The notes under the pieces are model-generated. The model worked only from the letters and a program-made list of their open reading frames with translations, was not told the origin of the DNA and ran no database searches. From assembly GCA_017893485.1 (NCBI GenBank), contig CM030358.1, positions 255,153,386-255,217,385 of the forward strand: 64,000 nucleotides of DNA, in the 5' to 3' direction. The number at the start of each line of letters is the position of its first letter. Positions within the stretch are counted from its first letter, which is position 1. The stretch comes from Hemerocallis citrina (Eukaryota; Streptophyta; Magnoliopsida; Asparagales; Asphodelaceae). The translations under genes and the position numbers were made by a program. Positions 23,531 through 33,555 of the stretch are shown here, one piece after another.

Positions 23531-23812
23531 TACAAATAAAAAAAGAAAATACTAGTTGTAGAATATATGAATATATATTTTAAAAATACTGTTTGTTCCG
23601 AAGATTGTCTCGTTAGAACAATCGGAACAATACACACAATTTAATTGAGAAGATATCCCGAATATACCTCATCGGGTTCAGAATAACTAATATATCTGAA
23701 ATTTCTCAATTAAAATTAATTATTATTAGAAAAATACATAATCGCGTGCAATTTTCAACTGTGCACGGATTACGATACAAAATAATTATATGCTATTTTG
23801 CGGGGTATTACA
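19440..23812 (-). repeat. Solo LTR C (4.37 kb) nested in the A LTR
   Basis: It is bounded by TGTAACGCCCC and GGTATTACA with an exact TSD TAATG at 19435-19439 and 23813-23817. On the minus strand it begins TGTAATACCCC and ends GGGGCGTTACA, the same ends as the B LTR, but the body differs. No gag or pol, PBS or polypurine tract is visible, so I call it a solo LTR left by LTR-LTR recombination. A minus-strand TATA-like stretch near 23290-23303 would give a U3 of about 510 bases. The 22900-23240 stretch is purine-rich on the plus strand (CT-rich leader on the minus). No gene is supported in it. Confidence 0.8.
23451..23522. repeat. (AT)n microsatellite
   Basis: About 36 perfect AT dinucleotides lie in the U3 part of solo LTR C. 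The ORF through it is a repeat artefact. Confidence 0.95.
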
Positions 23813-24936
23813 TAATGTGGTTTTTTCATCATTCTATTTGTCCCATTCCAGTTTATCATCATATTGTTCCTCTATTGTTACTATAGTTCTTCTAATGTCT
23901 CTAATTGTGTAATGTATCGCTGCATTAATAAAATAATTAACAAGCCAGAGTTTAAGGGATTGACTTGAGTAGTGAATAATATAGTGACTGTGTTGGCCAG
24001 TGTTTTATCAATTGATTATTGGAGCGCTGGCTACGGCACCCCAATCTTTCGTGTATTGTATCAGTGTATCCGTGTATCAGTGAATCAGTGAATCATTATA
24101 ATATATCGAACAACAATATTGTTATTGTATCAGTGATTATCGTACCGACACATGATCTATAGATTTCACCACTAGAGTCTAAACGAAATTGATTGTATGC
24201 ATCGAATCTGTGGTATGGAACATATGGGACACAGTAGTATGTATATTAGTTAGGATTAAAATGATAAATAGACTTAAGAATTGACACGACATTGACATTG
24301 CATATTGTACATCATTGTTTCTATTGATACTGTATATTGTCTTGTGTTATTGATACCATTGAATATTGTTATCGAATATTGAATCATTGTTTATAACCAT
24401 TGCATGATTACTATTGATATTGATTATTGCTATTGTCCTATGTTATTGACTCTTATTGATCCATTGAATTCATTATTATATCATTATTCCATTGTTTCTT
24501 TACTTTCTCTACGTCCATGACTTGTTCTAAGAATAACTTTTCTCCTCTTTTTAGATGTAGTGTTCATAGGTGATCATGGAGAATTGCATATAGAAACTGG
24601 CGAACAAGCTTTCTAAATATTTATGCTGTCTAGTTGATTATTATTGCATTGGACTTATTGTATTGAGACTTATTATTATTGTGATTGGATTTATTATTGT
24701 ATTGGGCTTATGACCCGGATATTATTATTTGTTTCCAGATGTTAGAATTTGGATATTTTATATTGTCTTATTCCAAGTACTATTATTCATGTGGTTATTA
24801 TTATTGCCTGTGTAATTATTTTATATTGTTATTATTGTTGAGTTGAATGGGTAAACAGCTTATAGATAACGCAAGTCATTTGCTGGGCCAATGTCACGTG
24901 CTTGTGTTCCGTATTTTTGGGAAGCGGGGCGTGACA

Positions 24937-26576
24937 CTCGAGCTTTAGCTCCTTCTTTTGTTCGGCCATCTGTTGCATCAAGTGGCCAAAGTGGAAAGTG
25001 ATCTGCGGGAGATGAAGAAACTCATGCATAAAAGCAAGAGAAACCCCAACACTTAGCCAAACATAGAGAAATAAATTTCTCAAAGGCAGAAGAGAACTTA
25101 CCGACATGGTGGCTCGAGCGATTTCGAGCGCGGCATCACCGACACTCCCCGCCTCTAGAGCAGCCTTTTCCTTCGGCGTGGTGAGATGGAGAACAGCTTG
25201 CATGCAAGCGGTCGAGTTGCCACGGAATCTATCGAGCTTCCTGAATTTCCAATCAGGACCAAAGATCTTCTTGAGCTCCTCAGTCAGGAACACCTTGGCT
25301 TCGGCAGTGAATGGGGGGACCTCTAGTGCCAAAGCTGCCGACAGAGGGAAATCCCCTGCACCGAAAGAAGTATATGACACAGTTGAAGGTGTCTCCTGCA
25401 AGACCACTGTGGCCCCTCCCGAGGAGGGCTCGACGGCGGCAAGGACTATCTTCAGCTTTGGCGAAGAAATCTTCGCAACCCGCATCTTACTCTTCTTGAC
25501 AGTAGGGGACTTACCACCCAAAACTCCATGCTTGGCGAGTAGCGCTTCGTAGTCCATTGATTCTGTAGAGAAGAAAATGCGTCGAAGATAAGAACAAAAG
25601 AAAATTTTGCTATGCCATGAACCTAAGAAGCTAAATTAAAAGAACAAAAAGGGTACTAGGGTAGATCAAGCTAAGACCCCCCCTGTAAAGTGCCTCCTCT
25701 GTCAGGTCCTTTGAATCGAACTTCGGTCGATCAAGGAGCGTTTGGACCATCTTGGTCTCCTCAGGGCTCAAAATGGGGCCTTCCTTCACCCACTTCGAAA
25801 CTTCTTTGACCCAAGCGGTCGGAATGTTCCATGGATCTCGACTTCGGATCAGAAAGAACTTATCTCTCTAATTCTTGGTCGATTCAGGGTTGTTGACGAG
25901 CTTTAACCCGTGCCTCGGAGACAGATAAAATCTAAACTCCGTCTTATGCTGCTGATGGATCCGAAACAGAGTTCGCAGCACACTCAGTCGTGGCTCGATG
26001 TTCGCCGCTTGACAGTGGAGGACATAGCTGTTGACATGCCTCCACATGTTCGACATATACTGGACTGGGTTGATTCAGTACCAATGCAACATTTCGGGAA
26101 CGAAAGGATGGAGCGGAAGTCGAGCACCGTCTAAGAAGGCATCAACGGGCCAAAAGCATGTCCATTGGCATCGGTGAGTTCGCCCTCACCCTGGGCCCAG
26201 ACAACATCAGATCAAATTCACTCGGGATCAGAAAACACTCCCGAATTGATTTTAAATCCTCTTCGTGCAAGATAGAAACGGTGTTGTCGACCTCTGAGGT
26301 CTCCCGAGTAGTGTTCTCCTCGAAGTCCCGTGCTCGACCGTATACGATACACTCAGCCAGGTCGTGCTGTAGTTCCTGAACGCGGTGAAGCTAGGTTAGG
26401 GGTCCGGGCAATCTGCCACACTCCCCCATTCTTCGATCGATCTCAATAATGGTCTCCACCACTACCGAGGAAGCCACGGCCACGGCCTTACCCTTGTCAG
26501 CTGTAGGAGTTTGACTGGAGGTCGGCCCATCAACAACGATGGGGGAGGTCTCTTGGCCCGAAGTGATCCTAGACAT
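24937..26576 (-). pseudogene. Antisense ORF of element E, Transposase_28-like (truncated by A)
   Basis: It is colinear with the antisense ORF of element D. Exon 1 runs from ATG at 26576 to about 25690, exon 2 is 25562-25102 and exon 3 is 25002-24937, where element A interrupts it. Introns begin GT and end AG: the second is 25101-25003, starting GTAAGT and ending CCGCAG. Shared blocks with D are MWRHVNSYVLHCQAA, QQHKTEFRFYLSPRHGLK (exon 1), EKAALEAGSVGDAALEIARA (exon 2) and FHFGHLMQQMAEQ (exon 3). Exon 1 has a stop at 26391-26393 and several frame changes between 26400 and 25860. The central region resembles the plant Transposase_28 'putative gypsy type transposon' family; its biochemical role is unknown. 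Confidence 0.7.
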
Positions 26577-26739
26577 TCTCTAAAGTAAAATAAAATTATC
26601 TATGAGTTACCTTGATTTGACTCCTACAGGAAAAAGAATCACCGGAGATAGAAAATCTTAACCGGAAGCTCTCGCAAGAAGGTGAAAGTTTCCTGAGTAA
26701 AAACGTAGAGAATGAGCAAATGAGTTGAGGGAAGAGAGT

Positions 26740-26745
26740 TTTATA
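26740..26745 (-). promoter_or_regulatory. TATA-like box upstream of the E antisense ORF
   Basis: Minus-strand CTCTCTATAAAACTCTC lies about 165 bases before the ATG, with the W-box-rich array directly upstream. It suggests that the antisense ORF has its own promoter. Confidence 0.5.
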
Positions 26746-26852
26746 GAGAGAGGGCATAGTTGGAACGCTCCCCAAGGTTAAAAGGCCCTCAAAACACAAA
26801 ATCCTGGCCCATTTAGTGCAAGACGACAAAAAGGTTGGAAAGGCCAAAGGCC

Positions 26853-27560
26853 GTTGACTAGTCAACGGTTAACGGTCAAAATCTCCACGTGTCGCTCTCT
26901 CGAAGCCTCCCTTAACTTCGGCAGCTCGAGCTGAGCGCTCTTGGCACTGACGTCATAAATGGAGAAAGTACGTTGACTGGTCAACAGTCAACAGTCAAAA
27001 TCTCCACGTGTCGCTCTCTCGAAGCCTCCCTTGACTTCGGCAGCTCTCGCCGATCGCTCTTGGCACCGACATCACGAGTGGAGAAATGGCATTAACTGGT
27101 CAATGGTCAACGGTCAAAATCTCCATGTGTCGCTCTCTCGAAGACTCCTTGGACCTCGGCAGCTCTCGCCGAGCGCTCTTGGCACCGACGTCGCGAATCA
27201 AGAAAGGGCATTGACTGGTCAACAGTCAACGGTAAAAATCTCCATGCGTCGCTCTCTTGTAGCCTCCCTTGACATCGGAAGCTCTCGCTAAGCGCTCTTG
27301 GCACTGACATCGCGAGTGGAGAAATGATGTTGACTGGTTAACGGTCAACGATCAAAATCTCCACGTGTTGCTTTCTCGAAGCATCCCTGGACCTCGGCAG
27401 TTCTTGCCAAGCGCTCTTGGCACAGATGACCCGAAGAAGAGAATTCGTTGATGATCAACGGTCAAACTTGCTATGCGTCAGCAAGCTGAGGTGTCAGTGG
27501 GGTTTGGCAATGGAGCCAAGCGCTCTTACCACCGACCTCCATCTGAGCGTTAATCTGTTG
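26853..27560. repeat. 119-bp tandem array rich in W-box cores
   Basis: Units start at 26853, 26972, 27091, 27210 and 27329, exactly 119 bases apart, followed by degenerate copies to about 27560. Each unit has GTTGACTGGTCAACxGTCAA-like sequence giving three or four TTGAC[C/T] cores in both orientations, then CTCCACGTGTCGCTCTCTCG and GCGCTCTTGGCACxGAC. The array is immediately upstream of the antisense ORF of E. Confidence 0.9.
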
Positions 27561-27654
27561 ACTAGTCAAACGTCGCCAGCCGTCTGATCCCTTCGAAAAG
27601 CGTGTGTAGATATGATTAATGGTCCAGATCTTGCCACGTCAAAATTCATGTGAT

Positions 27655-27930
27655 TAAATCCATTTTTCTATTTATTAAGTAGAATTAATTATTTAAAAAT
27701 TCGAAAAAATGATTAAAAATTTGAAAAAATTAATTAAAAATTTCTAAAAATAATGATAAATTCAGAAAAAATGTTTTTAATTTTCTGAAAAATAATTGTC
27801 AATTAGAACAATTAACTAAGAATTTTCGGAAATTAATTGTTACTTCACAAATTGAATAAATAATTCGGAAAATAATTGAAAAATCGGGAAAAATCATCAG
27901 AAAATCCAGAAAATTCTATAACCAAATCTG
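27655..27930. repeat. AT-rich low-complexity block of element E
   Basis: Repeated AAAAATTCGAAAAAAT and AAAATTTGAAAAAATTAATT patterns are present. Similar blocks occur at the same place in element F (39030-39300) and element D (51420-51580). No gene is seen from 27600 to 28078. Confidence 0.7.
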
Positions 27931-28061
27931 AGTTTTATACTAGCTTAAATGAGGCATCATTAAACCCAGTGTGAGATTCTAACACATTCGGGAACTCCGA
28001 TACAATCCTGTACGCCACTAAAACAAGAAAACTACTCCTCAAAGCCTGTTGAACTCAATCT

Positions 28062-28078
28062 TTGGGAGTGGGGGCTCG
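28062..28078 (+). other. Polypurine tract of element E
   Basis: TTGGGAGTGGGGGCTCG directly precedes the LTR start TGATATGG. Element D has GGAGTGGGGGGCTCG at the matching place. Confidence 0.85.
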
Positions 28079-28684
28079 TGATATGGCTAAAAATAGGATT
28101 AAATCGGGACCGTTCAAATCAGATACGAATCTTGAAGCTCTCAGGGGTAAAACGGTAATTTCCACCACAAACGGAACCTAAATTGGAACTGGGCCTTTTC
28201 CAAGCCTACTAACCCAAAAATGGGTCTGTCCGACTGGGTAAGGGTGATGGCTCATTACAAACCAGCCCAAGATATTTATAGAGTAATTCAAATTCATGGT
28301 TATCTCTAAGAGACAGTTTAAACCAAATCGCTTATCATAAAACGAATTAACCTCTGTTTCTTATCCAAAAACACCGGGACATAGAGGTAAATGATTATCT
28401 CTAAACTGCTCTAAAGGCGACTATAAATACCCCCCTCCCCCAACCACAAACACGTAATCAATATTTTTTCCACAAAGCGCTCTTTCATAATCTTCCTGAT
28501 TACTGACTTGAGCGTCGGAGGGTTCGTCGCCAAGATTCATCCTGGTATTTCGAACTTTTTGCAGGTCAGCGTTAGCGACGAGAAAAATTCAAATGCCGAC
28601 AATAAATCAATAGGTACGCTTTTATTGTTTCCAGAAGAACTCACAAATCATCTGTTTGCTCCCACACCGAAATCAGTAGCAACA
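28079..28684 (+). repeat. 3' LTR of element E
   Basis: The 606-bp LTR starts TGATATGG and ends GTAGCAACA. A TATA box TATAAATA lies at 28422-28429. It aligns with the D LTR (50576-51170, reversed), sharing the first 30 bases, the TATA region, GACTTGAGCGTCGGAGGG and the end. Confidence 0.9.
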
Positions 28685-28953
28685 GGCTCTTATCTTGACC
28701 CAAATTGCTTATTTTCAAAAAGTTCCTTATCTTTCAAAGTAGTTTTTCTTATTCAAATTTTTTTTAAAATAACAAATATTGTAATTTGATGAGAAGAATT
28801 AATTTTTGACATGAAAATTTTAGAATTTGCATTGCACAATATTTGCATGTGTTTTGCACGTGCAAAACGATAATTTTAAAAGTAGTCAAATAAATTAAAT
28901 TAAAATTATTTATTAATTGAAAATAATAAATTTAAATTTCTAGGTTGTTACAA
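28685..28953 (-). mobile_element. LTR fragment J (U3 end of a Tekay-like LTR)
   Basis: It ends GGTTGTTACA at 28953, where a gag frame begins abruptly. On the minus strand it begins TGTAACAACC and carries a GCACGTGC motif near 28857, as in the B LTR U3. The remainder is left of element E, outside the window. The right TSD would be AGAGC at 28954-28958. Confidence 0.6.
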
Positions 28954-29518
28954 GAGCATTCCACCAAATGAGAAAGTCGTCAAACTTATCCACATACTCT
29001 TGAGTGGATTTGCTTTCACGATACAGTTGGTTCCACGAATCAAGCAATCGGATGTGGAATGATAATGGCACATATCTCTCAGCGAGCTTCTCTTTCATGG
29101 CCTCCCAAGTGACTATGGGTGACAGGCATCGGCCTCAGCGAGCATGTTCAAGCTTAGTCCAGTGTTGTTGAGCTTTACCAGTCAGCTTCATCGTGGCAAA
29201 TTTGACCTTCAGGGATTCGCTCATGTCAAACCACTCGAAGTAGGGGCCCATGGCACATATCCAATCGAGATAAGCTTGAGGTTCCATATGGCCTTCAAAG
29301 TAAGGAACGTTAGTCTTAACGTTCTTCTTGTATTGTTTGACAGGGTCACGATCTTGACGTCGGTCATCACAATCATTCACTTGAGGGTTTTGACGATTTG
29401 GATGAAGCTCAGGGGTAAGATTTTGTTTCAATTCAACTTGCTCAAGTCTTTGATTGATACTAGCGAGGGTTGCCTGAATGGCTGTGAGGGTAGTGAAAAT
29501 TTCAGTGTTGTCCATTTT
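28954..29518 (-). pseudogene. gag N-terminal part of element K
   Basis: Start ATG is at 29518 (MDNTEIFTTLTAIQATLASI). A short coiled coil (INQRLEQVELKQ) and a charged linker are followed by a retrotransposon Gag core: YFEGHMEPQAYLDWI, MGPYFEWFDM, SLKVKFATMKLTGKAQQHWT. The frame stops at 29135-29137 but the homologous sequence continues toward 28954 with further stops. It is truncated by the J insertion. Gag would build the particle; the family is clear, the lineage is not. Confidence 0.8.
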
Positions 29519-29795
29519 AGTTCGAAAAGGGGCTCGTTGATTTCTAGGATTCCTGATTGGGTGGTTTAGGAGGGACAAAAAAAGGCTCCTCATGTTTCAC
29601 TGCGAAGACGTATTCACCAAAGGAGAAAAACTAGGAGCCATAAGGGGAAGTTTGCTTGCTGAAATGGGAGGAAATGTGACCTAAATGCACCTAAAATGAT
29701 GTGTTTTCAGATCTGAAATGATCCAAAATTGACCTTAAAATGATCCTAAATGAATGCAGAAATTATGGCTAAATGATGAACTAGGGTTTTAAACC

Positions 29796-29809
29796 TGGCT
29801 CTGATACCA
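29796..29809 (-). other. Primer-binding site of element K (initiator Met tRNA)
   Basis: Minus-strand TGGTATCAGAGCCA lies six bases from the LTR end (TTTACA). Confidence 0.9.
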
Positions 29810-29815
29810 AATTAA

Positions 29816-30825
29816 TGTAAACTTAACCATAGGTAGAGAATTTTCTAAGAATATTAAAAGGTTAAGTTTACCAACAAGTAGTGTCGATTAAGTTAGAAAT
29901 TAAAACTAGTGATTGGTTTGATGGATATTCAAGAAACTGAATAAGTTAACAGTCCCAATTAAAGATTCAAGCCCAAAATCAATAATTATACTTAAGTGTT
30001 CTTAGCAAGTAAGATATTCAATAATGACTCGTACGCTATTTGGCAAGTAGAAGCACACACACTCAATATTTACGGATGACTAAAAAATTCAGATGAGATT
30101 GGAGAGATGATAGGCACTACCACAAGTAATGGAGGAATGGAAAAATCTTACCGGGGTTCGATGGAAGTGTCGCCGCCACGGATGGAGAGGAAAAAGATGC
30201 CAATCGTCGAAGTCAATGGCGTCGTACTCCTCTATAAATCATTTTCTTGATGTGAGGATTAGGGTTAGGGTTTGGATCAAGATTTTGGGATTAGGGATTA
30301 GGGTTTGAATGAAGATTTTGGGATTTGGTGTAGGGGAAGGTATCGGGGGTAATGGTGGGGCTGATAAGGATGGTCGGGTGGTGAGGGAAAGCGGGGGGGT
30401 TCAGGGGTGTTAGAGGAGTCGGGTGAGGTGTCGGGTGGAGGAAAAGGGCGGTTGTGGTGGTCGGGTGAAGGGGGAGAGGGAAGTGGGGTGGCCGGCGGTG
30501 TTTTGGGGAGGAGATGGAGGTGTATAATCTAGGATTTCTCACAAACCCTAATCCACTAAATGTCTCACACACAAGAGGGGAATGAAGAGAAAAACTCATT
30601 ACACAAAATTTTAATTAATCAAAGCATATCTTTTCAGTAGTCTAAAGGGCTATATATAGCCTCAAAATAAATCTCAAAATAAATCTCCAAAATATCCCAA
30701 TGTGCAGAAAATAAATGGTGCAAATAGCAAAACTACAATACATATGGCTAAATAGACATTCAAATGCCAAAAACAATTATAAGTGTTGATATGAAAATAA
30801 CTAGGCTAATAAAATAGTCATCACA
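29816..30825 (-). repeat. 5' LTR of element K
   Basis: It is bounded on the plus strand by TGTAAACTTAACC and CATCACA, about 1.0 kb. It has a minus-strand TATA-like CTATATATAGCC near 30652. The 30240-30560 part is G-rich with GGTCGGGTGG repeats. The PBS side is certain; the far edge at 30825 is inferred from the CA end only. Confidence 0.6.
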
Positions 30826-31722
30826 GACGATGTCTGTACTGATAAAAGCACTAAAAACGTCTCAAACCGATTTCCTCATCACTTTCCTTCTCCTTCATTT
30901 ATCCCTTGGATCACTTTTTCCCTCCTCCTGTATATCGTTTTTAATATCTCTCTATGATCAACATGTATACGAGCAACTTTTAGATATCTTCTCCTTTTCA
31001 CACGCATTAGTCATTATCTTATCCTATCAATTTCATCACATATTAACATTTGTTCATACTATTATACTTCATGTCATTTTTTCATGCTTGAATTTCAAAC
31101 CAAACAACAACATGAGACCAACTCATTGTATGTCTAAATTTCATATGTCCACTATTAAATGCCTAATATTTTAGCTCAATTTTTTACCTATAGATAAGTC
31201 TGTCTCACTAGTATCGTCATTCGTAAAGTACTATAAGAATTGAATCTTCTAATTGATGCTTTCTCGTCCTTGGACATTCTGCCCACATTATTATGAATTT
31301 AGGGGAAAAAGAAAATTATATGCATAGTCATGAGATTTGGACATCTCCTTATCTATTCTTGTTTGTAAACTTCCAGTTTTCCACTCCATAAGTTCCATTT
31401 GAAATCAATTCTAGGCTATTGTCCCCAAAATGTTCCTGCTTTACAATCTAGAAATGATATATACCTCGAGTTTCTGTGTCATTAATAATGATAGATTATC
31501 CATCTGTGCAAGCTAGCTGTGATGTAGCAGGGATGTTGTTGTCCGTACTATGAATCCTTCACTGCGAGACTATTCTTTGCTAGATAATTTCTTAGCTAGT
31601 ATTGGAAAGATCTTTACATGCTAATCTAATTCATTTGGATGAATTGATCCCTTATCTTCTTCCGATATTGTAACAGTTATCTTATAAAATCAAATTAATT
31701 GGACTTCTTTCTGCTACATGCC
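30826..31722. other. Unassigned AT-rich flank
   Basis: I see no domain, no clear ORF and no repeat family in this stretch. The longest reading frame (30830-31174) has no recognisable motif. It may be host intergenic or intronic DNA, the target of K and of the Harbinger-like element. Confidence 0.4.
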
Positions 31723-31974
31723 TTATAGCATCTCATAGGGATGCTCTCGGATAAGGATATATCTGATCCAATCCGTATCCGAATCCGAAATTTTTGCAGA
31801 TACGGATATGAAAAATCCTTATCCGGATGGATACTGATATGGATTCGGATATCCAAATTCAAAAAAATTCGGATACGGATACGGATACGGATATTCCTTA
31901 AAAAAGCGGATTCAGATACGGATATCCGCAAAAAAAATGATATTTACATATCATATATATCCAAAAAAAAAATC

Positions 31975-33230
31975 TCATTTCTCTCTCTCTCTCTCATTCC
32001 TACCCCAAACCTGATAACAAATCCCCCCAAATTCAGCTCCTCCTCTACCCTCTTTACTGTCATCTCCTAATCTCCAGCCTCTCATCTCCCAAATTTCCCA
32101 TTTCTCGATTCCAAACCCTCAAACCCTAAAAATCAAGAGGCCACCACAAAACGACCACGTGAAAACCCTAGCTTCGACCTCGGTTCCGATCGCTGTCGTT
32201 GTCGCCGTTGTCCTCATCCAAAATCTAGATCAGGTCGGATCTAGGGTTTTGGGGCCCGATCTTCAGGTAAAGCCCTAGAATTCACCAAGGTACGTACGCA
32301 TCGCATCTCCTTCCCCGTTTTAAGATCTGTTTTGAAAATTGATGTGGATCGGGAATTTGGATGTTAGAAACCGTAGCGGTGTTGGTTTGGTCGGTTTGTT
32401 GCTTGATCTGATGTTTAGTTGAATTAATTGTTTAGTAATTAAAAATTTTATACTTTTATGTTGTTAAATTGTTTAATTATGCAAATTATTGTTGAAAATG
32501 ATTGATTTTATCGTTGTGATTCAAATTATTATTAGCTTTAGTTGTTGTTTGGTTGAATTTTAATTGCTGCTCAGTCAGTTCGTTCGCAGCCTTGCGCGCT
32601 TAATTTTGAGTGATTTCTTGGTTGAGCATTTAATTTGCTTAATTGACAGAGATTTTTTAAATGGTTGTTATCTGAATTGCGTAGTTAAGTAAATAATTAT
32701 TGCAGTGGATGATCTTTTATTAATTCACTGTTGGTAATTGTTTGGGATCAATTTTTGCTATTTCGTTGTGGTTTTTTCGGTTTAACTGATCGATTTATTT
32801 GTTGGTTAAGTTGGTTAATAATTTTTTGTTTAAGTTTATTTGTTGCTTAAGTTGGTGAATAATTTTTTGTTTATTCCATCTTTGTTCAGTTGCATGTATA
32901 TTTTAAATTTTGTAATTGTATTGATTTAGGGAAAGGTTCATAGTAATTATTGATTAAGGATTTTTCTCTTTGAAGGTAGTTGGATCTGAGACGGACGTAG
33001 CCTAATCAATATGAGTTACGATAACGAGTGCATAGTGAATATTCTATCTCTTGCTGGTAAATACTTCTGCCCTGTTTGTTGTGCTCGTGTTCCAAATGAA
33101 GCACTGCAATTGCTGTGTACCCACTTGAACTGCAAGCTTGCCTTGCCTCTGTTGTAGCCACTACTCATGCATGGCCCTATGATGGCTACCTGGTTATTAA
33201 AGCGGACTCGAAGGTCTACCATCCCTTTCT
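31975..33230 (+). pseudogene. Captured RING/TRAF-type zinc-finger gene fragment inside the hAT element
   Basis: The sequence looks like a plant gene 5' end. A CT-rich 5' UTR (31975-32289) is followed by a T-rich intron from GTACGT at 32290 to AG at 32975 or 32979. Then comes ATG at 33011 with codons MSYDNECIVNILSLAG, followed by KYFCPVCCARVPNEALQ and CTHLNCK. This matches my recollection of a conserved plant RING/TRAF-type zinc-finger E3-ligase-like family in which Cys pairs bind zinc. The first frame stops at 33155-33157; a one-frame change continues the homology as ATTHAWPYDGYLVIKADSK to about 33212, where a GT suggests the start of the next intron. A retained intron means capture from genomic DNA, not from mRNA. 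It is not functional as a RING protein. Confidence 0.65.
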
Positions 33231-33397
33231 TTTTAATGATTGTTTTGTTACTATTATAACTAGAGAAGCTTTTCTATCCAGGTCAATCTTTTTAATGTGG
33301 TTTATCTCGTCATATTTACTTCCAATTGTAGGCTACTTTTTATAGTTACCATATTAATTTTACTGTAACTAGAGAGAACCATCGGAAAGTATGAAAG

Positions 33398-33555
33398 TTT
33401 CCTAGTGATAATTGTAAGAATGAAAAAAATGCTCCATACTTTATCAACACTAAAATACATGTTTCCGAGTGATAATTGTAAGAATGAAAAAAATGCTCCA
33501 CACTTTATCAATACTAAAATACACGTTTCCTAGTGATAATTGTAAGAATGAAAGC
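33398..33555. repeat. 64-bp tandem repeat, about 2.5 copies
   Basis: Units begin TTTCCTAGTGATAATTG at 33398, 33462 and 33526, 64 bases apart. They lie inside the hAT element between the captured exon and the right subterminal repeats. Confidence 0.85.

Larger units (their letters stand above)
118..24936 (+). mobile_element. Element A: decayed Ty3/gypsy Tekay/Del-type retrotransposon
   Basis: Plus-strand order is 5' LTR remainder (118-1035), Met-tRNA PBS, gag, protease, RT, RNase H, integrase, polypurine tract and 3' LTR. The 3' LTR is split by elements B and C into 6041-6973, 18493-19439 and 23818-24936. The two LTR copies match closely (118-1035 against about 24041-24936), which proves they belong to one element. 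Domain order PR-RT-RH-IN, the initiator-Met PBS and an LTR of about 3 kb fit the Tekay/Del chromovirus lineage. Many nonsense codons and frameshifts make it non-autonomous. The element itself lies in the antisense ORF of element E; 24937-24941 (CTCGA) is the expected right TSD, and the left copy is outside the window. Confidence 0.9.
6041..24936 (+). repeat. 3' LTR of element A, split by elements B and C
   Basis: The segments are 6041-6973, 18493-19439 and 23818-24936, about 3.0 kb in all. Joining them across B and C restores continuity with the related solo LTR H (45045-48440): the run GAGGGTTTATACGAGCTAAC spans B's site and appears at 46373-46392. The expected TG start has become TA at 6041. 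A TATA-like box lies at about 6344-6353, and the downstream R/U5 region of about 2.7 kb has a CT-rich leader with CGCC-rich short ORFs (6440-6900) that I do not consider genes. Confidence 0.85.
24937..28684 (+). mobile_element. Element E: right part of a Tat-lineage Ty3/gypsy element
   Basis: The visible order is antisense ORF (24937-26576, minus strand), its promoter region, a 119-bp tandem array, an AT-rich block, polypurine tract and 3' LTR (28079-28684). The LTR start TGATATGGCTAAAAATA and the antisense ORF are shared with element D, which has a Tat pol. The left part, including any gag-pol, lies left of the window because element A is inserted here. GGCTC at 28685-28689 is the expected right TSD. 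Confidence 0.8.
28954..30825 (-). mobile_element. Element K: 5' end of a Ty3/gypsy retrotransposon
   Basis: On the minus strand it has a 5' LTR (30825-29816), a Met-tRNA PBS (29809-29796), a leader and the start of gag (from 29518), cut off at 28954 by J. It is the outermost of five nested elements here. The lineage within Ty3/gypsy is unresolved because no pol is visible. Confidence 0.75.

Noticed and set aside
23359..23583. IYIYIY-type ORF
   Set aside because: It is a translation of the (AT)n microsatellite.
26853..27560. CRISPR-like array
   Set aside because: The 119-bp units are direct tandem copies without unique spacers, in a plant retrotransposon. The other arrays (40310-41170, 57432-58505) were dismissed as CRISPR for the same reason.
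30291..30599. Pro/Thr/His-rich minus-strand ORF in the K LTR
   Set aside because: It is a low-complexity G-rich LTR segment with no domain.
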